DNA from: a virus
Direction: 5' to 3' (one strand)
Length of the DNA: 25,830 nt
Virus record (IMG/VR): IMGVR_UViG_3300030101_003003
Location: 1 to 25,830 of that record
The position numbers and the translations under genes are program-made. Shown one piece after another: positions 15,278-21,447 of this stretch (positions within the stretch are counted from its first letter, which is position 1; every line of letters begins with the position of its first letter). The notes below the pieces were generated by a model that had not been told where the DNA came from, did not search any database, and saw only the letters and a list, made by a program, of their open reading frames with translations.

Positions 15278-15538
15278 TTATTCTTTTTCAGCTAACTCTG
15301 TGGCTATCAGTGAGTAGCCGACTAAATCGTCCGCTGTGTCGACGTGCCCTGGATTGTTCACGAGCCTACAAGACTTGAAGACAATCATCATGGCACAGCA
15401 TTGTTGGGGTGTTAGCTCAATGCCTAGTAACCCGCTCCAGGCATTGGCTAACTGCAAAAAAAACGCATCCGGGTTGATGTAGTCACTACCTTTTACATCT
15501 AGGAGTTCTGCTATTTCTTTTGCTTTATCTTGATACAT
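15278..15538 (-). CDS. DUF6378-like small phage protein
   Basis: 86 residues. The sequence KGSDYINPDAFFLQLANAW is followed by LLGIELTPQQCCAMMIVFK, RLVNNPGHVDTADDLVGYSL and a short acidic tail. This layout (Gly-x-Tyr, F..IA..W, I-x-L-T-x-x-x, M-x-x-x-K-x-x-R, D-x-x-x-D-x-x-G-Y) is the pattern I know from DUF6378 proteins, helical phage proteins of unknown function. No Shine-Dalgarno precedes the ATG (upstream bases are CCACCCCCAAC); a long hairpin sits just upstream. It lies between the SSB-like and exonuclease genes. Confidence 0.7.
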   Translation of the reverse strand: MYQDKAKEIAELLDVKGSDYINPDAFFLQLANAWSGLLGIELTPQQCCAMMIVFKSCRLVNNPGHVDTADDLVGYSLIATELAEKE

Positions 15539-15547
15539 GTTGGGGGT

Positions 15548-15604
15548 GGTAGACGGCCTTGCTATCTTTTGCTGTGAGACACAAGGAGTAATCGGCCGCC
15601 TACC
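15548..15604 (-). other. Long hairpin in the leader between SSB-like and DUF6378-like genes
   Basis: On the minus strand GGTAGGCGGCC pairs with GGCCGTCTACC over 11 bp, with the only irregular pair being a G-U wobble in the RNA of the transcribed (minus) strand; on the plus strand the same position would be an A-C mismatch. The loop is 35 bases and itself contains a small TGTG-AGA-CACA dyad. It ends nine bases before the ATG of the SD-less downstream gene, so it could affect that gene's translation or protect the upstream message. Confidence 0.45.
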
Positions 15605-15609
15605 GAGAA

Positions 15610-16347
15610 CTAAAATGGGATGTCTTCGTCTTTCAATCCCTCAGACGCTTCCTCAGATATCGTTTCTAAGTTGTCGCTTGCAGCTCCAGTGCTAACTGTT
15701 CTTGGTTCACTATCACTTTCTTTTGCTGCTAGGAGCTCAAAACTTTCTTCTATTTCTTTTTGTTGCCAGGCTGGTAATCCGTCAAACACATCGCACATTG
15801 CTTTTGTTTTGTCGTTACTGCCACCATTAAACTCAGCACAATAAACCTCCAGGTCAAAAGCTCTTTGTTCATTCTTAGTGGCCACCTTCTCTGTACCACC
15901 AGCTGGCTCACGCAATGCTTTTATTTTTGGATTACCTCCACCTGTGCCATCCGGCATTGGGTTTGTGTGGTCCACCTCTATCTTGGCTGTATGTCCTAAT
16001 AAACCTACCAGGTCAAATCCAGCTAACTCATCGTCGTTAAGACTTTTGCCGCGCCAAGATTCAATGTCTTGTCGCAGTGCTGCCTTCTCATGTAATGACA
16101 GTGTATATTTTTTAGACACAGCGAAAGGTCGTCCGTCCTCCATGTCTACCTGGTTGTTGTCTGGATCTACAGCTCTGGTTACTTCGAAAGCCAGAGATAC
16201 TTTGTGTTGTTTCTTTGGCTCGTCGTTACCAAACTTATATTCTTTAGTGCCCAGGTCAACGATAGAATATAAGGTTCCTTCGTAGGTGCCTTTTTCTAAT
16301 TTTGGGAAATCGTCATTCCCACCTTTGTCAGTTATTGTTAAACTCAT
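15610..16347 (-). CDS. Phage SSB-like protein with DEDIPF C-terminal tip
   Basis: 245 residues. The N-terminal 130 residues look like a beta-barrel (KLEKGTYEGTLYSIVDLGTK, then KKQHKVSLAFEVTRAV), similar to the DUF669-type phage single-strand DNA-binding proteins. Residues about 190-245 are acidic and low in order, ending LKDEDIPF. The last six residues match the bacterial SSB tip (DDDIPF) that recruits host replication and repair proteins such as exonucleases and helicases. It likely coats single-stranded DNA made by the RecE-like exonuclease or the helicase. The start ATG is preceded by GAGGAG. It is the first gene of the minus-strand operon and divergent from the primase-helicase. Confidence 0.8.
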   Translation of the reverse strand: MSLTITDKGGNDDFPKLEKGTYEGTLYSIVDLGTKEYKFGNDEPKKQHKVSLAFEVTRAVDPDNNQVDMEDGRPFAVSKKYTLSLHEKAALRQDIESWRGKSLNDDELAGFDLVGLLGHTAKIEVDHTNPMPDGTGGGNPKIKALREPAGGTEKVATKNEQRAFDLEVYCAEFNGGSNDKTKAMCDVFDGLPAWQQKEIEESFELLAAKESDSEPRTVSTGAASDNLETISEEASEGLKDEDIPF

Positions 16348-16367
16348 AAAATCTCCTCGTGTTATGA

Positions 16368-16396
16368 TTGCATATTAAAATAAATATCTGTAATAT
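16368..16396 (+). promoter_or_regulatory. Promoter of the primase-helicase operon
   Basis: TTGCAT (16368-16373) and TAATAT (16391-16396) are 17 bases apart, so the start falls near 16403. The -10 box lies inside a 7-bp dyad (16387-16404). Three GCAAA repeats follow at 16410-16424, and AAGGAA precedes the ATG at 16447. Confidence 0.55.
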
Positions 16397-16404
16397 CTTA
16401 CAGA
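16387..16404. promoter_or_regulatory. Palindromic operator candidate in the divergent SSB/primase region
   Basis: TCTGTAATATCTTACAGA is a perfect 7-bp inverted repeat with a 4-base centre. It covers the -10 box and start of the primase promoter, so binding there would block that gene and could also act on the divergent SSB-like gene. The cognate protein is unknown. Confidence 0.5.
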
Positions 16405-16446
16405 CATTTGCAAAGCAAAGCAAACACCAAAAATAAGGAATGATTG

Positions 16447-18609
16447 ATGTCATTAAAAATAACAGGACCGACTAAAAATAAAAACGCCCCCTTCACAAAA
16501 GATTACATTTCTCAGTTCCGGGACTTCTTAGCAAGCAATAACTATGAACCGGATCCGAAAAAAGGTTTGGTAACTGACGGCTCAATCGGTCGAGCATACA
16601 TCAACGTCGGGAATCAAAGGAAGTTCGTGGGTTGGTATCAAGCCTGGCTTGACCAATCATCACCCTTTGGACGCATAGGCGATTATCGCTATAGCGCGGA
16701 CCAACCCACGGCGACCTGGAAACCAGAAAACAGCGGACAGTACAAACTAACCAAAGAACAGAAAGCTGAGATTGAACAGCTCAGAATCCAGGCCAACCTA
16801 AAGACACAAGAAAAATACACACAAGCCGCTCATAGATCTCAGTCTATTTGGGATAGGTGTGAGGAAGTTGAGATCCATCCATACTTACAGAACAAACAAG
16901 TATTGTCTTACGGCTTACGCAAAGATAGCCATAATAATTTGGTGATACCATTGAAGGACGACCAGGGCACTATCGTTGGCCTACAGTATATTAGCGAGGA
17001 AGGAGACAAACGCTTTCTCACTGGTTCTAAAAAAAGCGGTAGCTTTTTCCTTCTCGGTAGAGAGATCTTCAATACATCCGACAGCCTTAACTATGCAGAG
17101 GGGTATGCTACGGCGGCCTCTATATACGCTGACCGCTCCCAGCCGGTTGTCGTCGCGTTCGATGCATACAACTTAATTAAGGTAGCCGAGGTGATGTATA
17201 AATACTTCCCGGACCATAAACACATATTCGTGGCTGACAATGACGATAGTAATACAGGAGAGAACGAGGCTAAGAAAGCTGCATCGTTTATACAGAAGAG
17301 TGGCGGCTATGCCGAGGTCCAGATGCCAGAGACTAAGGGAGACTACAACGACCATGCAACAGAGGAAGCGCTGGAAGGTGAGGTGATTCTCCAAAATATA
17401 GATGTACCGGTCGAGTATGACTTTCATCGCAGTGCCAACGGACGCTTCTTGAATACCAAGGACAATATAGGTGGGGTACTGAAAGTGCATGATGTGGATG
17501 TGCGCTACAACGTCATAAAGAAAAAGATGGAGATAGACATACCCAACATGGAGTTCATTGCTGATATGCACGAGGAAGCCAGCCTGATAGAGATAGAGGA
17601 TCGTTGTATCAACATGGGGATTCCGCACACTAAAGTGCGAGACTATCTCAAGGTTCTCGCTAGAGAATACAATCCTGTTAAGGAGTGGATAGAGAGTGAG
17701 CCATGGGATGGAACAGACAGACTGCCGGACTTCATGGCATCGCTGACAACAGAGGAATCCGCGCAGCTAAAAGAAATGCTATTGAGAAAGTGGTTGATCT
17801 CTTGTGTCGCGGCGGCCTGTGAAAAGAATGGCGTTGAGCTCGAAGGCATCCTGGTCCTACAGGGAGCACAAGGACTCGGTAAAACCTTATGGTTCAAGCG
17901 CCTATGTGACTACAATAAAGGCTGGCTGTTAGAAGGTGCCACCTTGAATCCATCGGATAAGGACAGCGTTAAGCGGGCGGTTAGCCATTGGATTGTGGAG
18001 TTAGGCGAGATCGAGTCGACGTTTAAGAAGTCAGATATAGACCAGCTGAAAGCATTTGTAACGTCGAAGACAGACGAGCTGAGGCTGCCGTATGACCGAG
18101 CCTTCACGACCTATCAGCGACGTACGGCTTTCTACGCCAGTGTTAATGCGCGAGAGTTTTTGACGGACACGTCGGGTAATCGTAGATTTTGGGTTCTCGC
18201 GGTGAGAGACATCAATGTCAATCATGGCGTGAACATGCAACAGCTGTGGGCCCAGGTGAAAGAGACTATGTATGTGCCTGGTCAAAAGAATTGGTTTTTA
18301 TCACCGGACGAGCGTGAGCTATTGCATGACAGTAACGAGGCATATCGAACACAATCCAGCGTTGAAGATCTTATCCTGGAGCACGTCAACTTTGGCAGTG
18401 AATACGCGAAGCCAGTACAAATGACTAAGCTGCTACGAGATCTTGGTATCAAGGCACCGAGGATGCCCGACTTCAAAGAAGCGAGTCGTGTCTTACACGA
18501 GAGAGGCATCGAACCCCGTAGGAGTAACGGCAAGAAGATCTATGACTTAGATTACAAGGCCGTCGAAGACGAATCGATTGGTTCAATCGGAGGTAATTGG
18601 AATGATTAG
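16447..18609 (+). CDS. Toprim primase fused to VirE-type helicase
   Basis: 720 residues from ATG 16447, chosen for AAGGAA seven bases upstream rather than the preceding TTG. The N-terminal half holds a Toprim nucleotidyl-transfer domain: NYAEGYATAASIY (about 215-227, catalytic Glu), VVVAFDAYNL and IFVADNDDS (D-x-D type, 261-268). The C-terminal half is the virulence-associated-protein-E class of SF3-related ATPase: Walker A GAQGLGKT at 473-480, Walker B WIVELGE at 515-521, then FYASVNA at 562-568 and SGNRRFWVLAV. In phages such fusions prime and unwind DNA at the replication fork. No zinc-binding primase motif was seen. It begins a plus-strand operon and overlaps a 50-residue membrane peptide gene by eight bases. 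Confidence 0.9.
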   Translation: MSLKITGPTKNKNAPFTKDYISQFRDFLASNNYEPDPKKGLVTDGSIGRAYINVGNQRKFVGWYQAWLDQSSPFGRIGDYRYSADQPTATWKPENSGQYKLTKEQKAEIEQLRIQANLKTQEKYTQAAHRSQSIWDRCEEVEIHPYLQNKQVLSYGLRKDSHNNLVIPLKDDQGTIVGLQYISEEGDKRFLTGSKKSGSFFLLGREIFNTSDSLNYAEGYATAASIYADRSQPVVVAFDAYNLIKVAEVMYKYFPDHKHIFVADNDDSNTGENEAKKAASFIQKSGGYAEVQMPETKGDYNDHATEEALEGEVILQNIDVPVEYDFHRSANGRFLNTKDNIGGVLKVHDVDVRYNVIKKKMEIDIPNMEFIADMHEEASLIEIEDRCINMGIPHTKVRDYLKVLAREYNPVKEWIESEPWDGTDRLPDFMASLTTEESAQLKEMLLRKWLISCVAAACEKNGVELEGILVLQGAQGLGKTLWFKRLCDYNKGWLLEGATLNPSDKDSVKRAVSHWIVELGEIESTFKKSDIDQLKAFVTSKTDELRLPYDRAFTTYQRRTAFYASVNAREFLTDTSGNRRFWVLAVRDINVNHGVNMQQLWAQVKETMYVPGQKNWFLSPDERELLHDSNEAYRTQSSVEDLILEHVNFGSEYAKPVQMTKLLRDLGIKAPRMPDFKEASRVLHERGIEPRRSNGKKIYDLDYKAVEDESIGSIGGNWND

Positions 18610-18754
18610 TGTCGCGGTGCGTGAGTGGTTTATGGCATGGTTTGTCGTGCTTGCCCTGGGTGTTGCGTTGTTGGTTGTGGCTATGATTATGCCCCTGGTT
18701 GCCATCGTCAAGATGGTGGATCTGTTGTTAAGTTGGAGGGGATGGCGGTCGTGA
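18602..18754 (+). CDS. 50-residue single-pass membrane peptide
   Basis: Starts at ATG 18602 inside the primase 3' end, with GGAGG about eight bases upstream. The peptide reads MISVAVREWFMAWFVVLALG followed by more hydrophobic residues to about position 36, then a charged tail (KMVDLLLSWRGWRS). One long transmembrane helix is likely. Overlap with the primase stop supports translational coupling. It could be a membrane anchor or holin-like factor, but nothing specific supports either. Confidence 0.5.
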   Translation: MISVAVREWFMAWFVVLALGVALLVVAMIMPLVAIVKMVDLLLSWRGWRS

Positions 18755-18840
18755 TTGGAGTGTATGGTGCACTGATTGATGGGTTAGGTGGTGATGAGTG
18801 CCTGTGTGAATATATGCTAATGGTTGCGTATGTTTGTTAA
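18751..18840 (+). CDS. Possible 29-residue peptide (weak)
   Basis: A GTG at 18751 overlaps the previous stop (GTGA) and has GGAGGGG about nine bases upstream. The peptide begins MIGVYGALIDGLGGDECLCE and is short, with two Cys. Length and composition give little support; it may not be made. Confidence 0.25.
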   Translation: MIGVYGALIDGLGGDECLCEYMLMVAYVC

Positions 18841-18852
18841 GGCTTATGTTTG

Positions 18853-18939
18853 AAGGGTATAACAAAGGGTATAGTAAGGATTAGCTGTGCACTGTTGTAA
18901 ACCCTTTATTTACCTGGTTTATAGATATATAAGGGTATA
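18853..18939 (+). repeat. Three AAGGGTATA repeats, iteron-like
   Basis: AAGGGTATA occurs at 18853-18861, 18865-18873 and 18931-18939, in AT-rich non-coding DNA downstream of the primase gene. AAAGGGT (18864-18870) also faces ACCCTTT (18901-18907) as an inverted pair. Direct repeats next to a replication gene are typical of origin or packaging recognition sites; neither role is shown here. Confidence 0.5.
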
Positions 18940-19036
18940 GTGTATAGTAAAGTAAAGAGAGTAATGAGTAATAGCTACAGTAGCGTATTCTTATGGGTTG
19001 CATTTAAGGTATTTAGAAAAGGCTATACACTACCCT
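18932..19036. repeat. Imperfect inverted repeat flanking the terminase leader
   Basis: AGGGTATAGTGTATAG (18932-18947) is complementary to CTATACACTACCCT (19023-19036) except for a 2-base bulge. The 75 bases between them hold a weak possible 32-codon reading frame. Together with the iterons this makes the 18841-19063 spacer highly structured. Confidence 0.45.
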
Positions 19037-19062
19037 CTGTACCCTGTTTAATGGAGATCTGA
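18964..19062 (+). CDS. Possible 32-residue leader peptide before the terminase gene (weak)
   Basis: ATG 18964 is preceded by AAAGAGAG. The frame encodes MSNSYSSVFLWVAFKVFRKG and ends at TGA 19060-19062, one base before the terminase ATG. The ribosome binding site of the terminase gene (GGAG, 19053-19056) lies in its last codons. Tight spacing is the only positive sign; it may be chance. Confidence 0.2.
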   Translation: MSNSYSSVFLWVAFKVFRKGYTLPSVPCLMEI

Positions 19063-19063
19063 T

Positions 19064-19573
19064 ATGGGAAGACCAAGAAAGCAAAAAGATAAAATAGTAG
19101 AAACGCCAGTACAGTTTGATAAGGATGAAGAACATGGCTTGACCGAAATGCAAGCCAGCTTCGTCTGGCACTACACCGAAGGTGCATGCGGTATGACCGA
19201 AGCTGCCAGGAAAGCTGGGTATGAGTTTCCAAGTCAGTCAGCAAACAAACTATTAAATGGTAAGGACTTTCCTAATGTGGTTAAGGCCATCCGGATCAAA
19301 CAAGACGAGCTCGCAGAGAAGTATGCGATAACTCCACAGAAGACCGGGACAATGTTGTGGAAGGTCATGGAGAAAGCATACGACAATGGACAGTTTAATG
19401 CTGCGGTTTCTGCGATCAAGGAGCTCAACCAGCTTGCCGGACTATCGATCAATAGATCTCAGAACATTAATATCAATGCTAACCTGGAGAAGATGTCCAG
19501 AGAGGATATTAAGGAAAGATTGGGCCAGCTTTTAGGAGCAGACAAAGGCAACTACTCGCCAAAAGATAAATAG
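19064..19573 (+). CDS. terS: Terminase small subunit
   Basis: 169 residues. Residues 25-65 (GLTEMQASFVWHYTEG, then CGMTEAARKAGYEFPSQSANKLL) form the helix-turn-helix-like DNA-recognition region of the Terminase_2-type small subunits, which bind the packaging site and load the large subunit. The middle (residues 75-125) is helical (VVKAIRIKQDELAEKYAI, MLWKVMEKAYDNGQFNAA) and would form the oligomer core. The C-terminus (NINANLEKMSREDIKERLGQ) is typical of the subunit's large-subunit contact. GGAG seven bases upstream supports ATG 19064. Unusually, the large subunit does not follow; a terminator and a non-coding spacer do. Confidence 0.85.
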   Translation: MGRPRKQKDKIVETPVQFDKDEEHGLTEMQASFVWHYTEGACGMTEAARKAGYEFPSQSANKLLNGKDFPNVVKAIRIKQDELAEKYAITPQKTGTMLWKVMEKAYDNGQFNAAVSAIKELNQLAGLSINRSQNININANLEKMSREDIKERLGQLLGADKGNYSPKDK

Positions 19574-19632
19574 ATCTGCAACTTTGTTTTGGGGCTTTCT
19601 CAGCCAGGATAAAAATATTTTCATAAAAAAAT

Positions 19633-19670
19633 AAAAAAGCTCGTAAGTTATTGATTTTACAGGCTTTTTT
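19633..19670. terminator. Terminator after the terminase gene
   Basis: AAAAAAGC (19633-19640) pairs with GCTTTTTT (19663-19670), and inside it GTAA pairs with TTAC across a 2x2 internal loop. T and A tracts on the two sides allow termination in either direction. The stem is GC-poor, so strength is uncertain. Confidence 0.6.
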
Positions 19671-19916
19671 CTGTGTATTTACATGCACATCTTTCTGCAA
19701 CTATGTGCAACTTGTGAGCACAACAGTAACGCGTAACAAATTGGAGTCCCTTGGGACCGGTTTTTTCCCTGGTTTTTGCTTTTTTTGGGGCCCCACACCC
19801 CCAGGAGCCAGCCGACGTATGCGTATGTAAATATAACTAGGTTTTACACATAAGATGCCCAAAAAAAATGATTCCTTCCGATTGTAATTTTGTGCAAATT
19901 TTGAGACACTCTTGCA
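19671..19916. other. Non-coding spacer with GC-rich palindrome and twin TTGCA element
   Basis: This gap, together with the terminator region before it (343 bases from 19574 to 19916), holds no credible gene. It contains the reversed twin TTGCA element, GTAAC-GC-GTAAC (19726-19737), T-rich runs, and a GC-rich patch in an AT-rich setting: GGGGCCCC at 19787-19794 followed by CCCC, all enclosed by CCTGG (19768-19772) and CCAGG (19801-19805). Such a patch next to a terminase small-subunit gene could be a packaging (cos or pac) site or a strong hairpin. The following gene at 19917 lacks a Shine-Dalgarno. Confidence 0.4.
19696..19712 (-). repeat. 17-bp twin TTGCA element, copy 2 (reversed)
   Basis: The minus strand reads AGTTGCACATAGTTGCA, identical over 17 bases to 13064-13080. 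It lies in the spacer after the terminase gene. No convincing -10 box stands at the right distance on either strand, so here it looks more like a protein-binding site than a promoter. Confidence 0.6.
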
Positions 19917-20348
19917 ATGCCTATCAACAGCAGAAATAAGGGAGCTCAGTTTGAGCGTGATATAGCGAAGATCCTAAATGGTTTCTTCCAGGACAACGGC
20001 ATCGATTACGAAACGAAACGTAACCTGGACCAATACCAACAAAAAGATCTATGCGATCTAAACATCCCTTACCATTCTGTCGAATGTAAGCATTACAAAG
20101 AAGGAGATTGGCTCAAGTCCGCTTGGTGGAATCAAGTGTGCGAGAGCGCAGAACATAACATCCCGGTTCTCATTTTTAAGTTCAACCGCAAACCCATTCG
20201 TGTGTGCATACCGCTATACGCGATCAACCTGGAGTGGCCCAGGGAGAACGACAAAATCTGCATCATGTCTATTGAAGACTGGTTAGACACGCTGAAAAAG
20301 AATTGGAGCGAATACGGAGAGAATGAGCATGGATTATCAGTTCAATAA
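19917..20348 (+). CDS. Holliday-junction-resolvase-like PD-(D/E)XK nuclease
   Basis: 143 residues. The N-terminus NSRNKGAQFERDIAKILN matches the first helix of Hjc/VRR-type resolvases with catalytic Glu13. LCDLNI (Asp near 47) and SVECKHY (Glu56-x-Lys58) complete the PD-(D/E)XK site, and KSAWWNQVCESAEHNIPVLI provides the conserved second helix plus strand. Members cut four-way or branched DNA; phages use them to resolve recombination intermediates before packaging, which fits its location next to the terminase gene. It overlaps the SET-domain gene by 20 bases. No Shine-Dalgarno precedes the ATG. Confidence 0.8.
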   Translation: MPINSRNKGAQFERDIAKILNGFFQDNGIDYETKRNLDQYQQKDLCDLNIPYHSVECKHYKEGDWLKSAWWNQVCESAEHNIPVLIFKFNRKPIRVCIPLYAINLEWPRENDKICIMSIEDWLDTLKKNWSEYGENEHGLSVQ

Positions 20349-20658
20349 GTTTTACTACAAGCCGTTACCGGAAAACCTTGTGGTCCGCGAAAGTGATATA
20401 GAAGGATCCGGAGTCTTTGCGAAAGAAAGGATTGAAGGTCATAAAGATCTTGGCATGACTCATATCAAGGTTCCGATTATCAAAGGTTACATAAGAACGC
20501 CTCTTGGTGGTTTTGTGAACCATTCTACAGATCCTAATTGCTGTTTGATTGAGAAAATGGATTGGGATGATTACAGAATATTTAATATTTACACGATGAG
20601 GACCATCCGAGCTGGTGAGGAGCTTACTTTGAACTACCATGCAGACGAAGACGAGTAA
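20329..20658 (+). CDS. Minimal SET-domain methyltransferase
   Basis: 109 residues from ATG 20329, nine bases after GGAG; an ATG two codons upstream (20323) is only three bases from it. The SET motifs occur in order: VVRESDIEGSGVFAKERI with G-x-G at 26-28, FVNHSTDPNC with N-H-S-x-x-P-N-C at 64-71, and GEELTLNY at 96-103. These bind S-adenosylmethionine and build the pseudoknot active site that methylates lysine side chains. Size is like the viral vSET (119 residues); there are no pre- or post-SET cysteine clusters. It overlaps the resolvase gene by 20 bases and the oxygenase gene by 20 bases, so the three are co-expressed. The substrate is unknown. Confidence 0.85.
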   Translation: MDYQFNKFYYKPLPENLVVRESDIEGSGVFAKERIEGHKDLGMTHIKVPIIKGYIRTPLGGFVNHSTDPNCCLIEKMDWDDYRIFNIYTMRTIRAGEELTLNYHADEDE

Positions 20659-21199
20659 TTTACCCAGGCACGGGGCCACAAGCCTGTTGCTGGACCGGGA
20701 GGAAGTAGATCTATTCCTGGATTACCTGGTAGAAACAGATCCGGAACCCGCAAAAATACATGACCAGGGCGAAAACACGGAAAAAAAAGCCGTTCGGGAC
20801 GCAGAAATCCGGTTTATAGACCAAAATCAGGAGCGTTTGTATAAGATCCTTAATAAAATCGCCGTTTCAGCCAATAAATACTTCAAATACGACATAAATG
20901 GCATAGAAAAAGCCCAAATAATCACCTATAAAGCCCCTTCTAGCGGCTATCAGTACCACATGGACATAGGACCAGAGGGCACAGCTGCAAACCGCAAGAT
21001 AAGTATGAGCTTGCTTCTAAACGATAATTTTGAAGGCGGCGAGATATGCTTTAGGTACAACGAGAATGAAATGTGCAAGCGGCCTGAAACAGGTGAAGCT
21101 GTGATATTTAGCTCCTTCTTGAGTCACAAGGTCAAACCGATTACTAAGGGAGAAAGATTTGTAGTTGTTGCCTGGTTTACCGGGCCGCCTTTTCGTTAG
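20639..21199 (+). CDS. PKHD-type 2OG-Fe(II) oxygenase
   Basis: 186 residues. The signature is complete: YQYHMDIGPEG with H107-x-D109 as iron ligands, RKISMSLLLNDNFEGGEICF as the central strands, GEAVIFSSFLSHKVKPI with distal H163, and ERFVVVAWFTGPPF with R173 for 2-oxoglutarate. The ending VVAWF.GPPFR and the 'L-N-D-x-F-x-G-G-E' turn match the PKHD family of protein hydroxylases. The N-terminal 90 residues are charged and helical. Its ATG lies inside the last codons of the SET gene. Its stop overlaps the 3' end of a minus-strand gene by 23 bases. It differs from the oxygenase at 12333 in length and sequence. Confidence 0.85.
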   Translation: MQTKTSNLPRHGATSLLLDREEVDLFLDYLVETDPEPAKIHDQGENTEKKAVRDAEIRFIDQNQERLYKILNKIAVSANKYFKYDINGIEKAQIITYKAPSSGYQYHMDIGPEGTAANRKISMSLLLNDNFEGGEICFRYNENEMCKRPETGEAVIFSSFLSHKVKPITKGERFVVVAWFTGPPFR

Positions 21200-21419
21200 G
21201 CTCCTTATTACCAAAGTTTTTTTCGTGGATCTCAGCTTTCCGGATCTTAAAATCCTCAATCAACTGCGCGTGTAACTTAGGATCCATTTTCTCTAAGAGC
21301 GTCAGGGCACGTTTGTTGTCGCGCCAGTGCGACCTAAGATCCATAATTGTGTTCTCAGGCATAAAAGCCTTCATGGTTAGATAGATATTTTGAACGAAAT
21401 CAAAATCCTTTTTATCCAT
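21177..21419 (-). CDS. Small hypothetical protein
   Basis: 80 residues from ATG 21419; a GTG nine codons upstream (21446) is an alternative and neither start has a clear Shine-Dalgarno. The protein is helical and charged (MDKKDFDFVQNIYLTMKAF, then KRALTLLEKMDPKLHAQLIE), with a basic-acidic tail. It is the last gene of the minus-strand accessory operon and its 3' end overlaps the oxygenase gene by 23 bases. No family recognised. Confidence 0.5.
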   Translation of the reverse strand: MDKKDFDFVQNIYLTMKAFMPENTIMDLRSHWRDNKRALTLLEKMDPKLHAQLIEDFKIRKAEIHEKNFGNKEPNEKAAR

Positions 21420-21447
21420 AAAATTAAGCAGTGGGATCCTGGGCACA

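Noticed and set aside
15620-16285. Plus-strand open frames (74 and 135 codons) opposite the SSB-like gene
   Set aside because: The minus-strand gene has a clear ribosome binding site and a diagnostic DEDIPF end; the plus frames have neither.
18625-18840. A 71-codon plus-strand frame after the primase gene
   Set aside because: Its first two thirds are an offset reading of the 50-residue membrane peptide, which has the better ribosome binding site; only the last 29 codons remain as a weak possibility.
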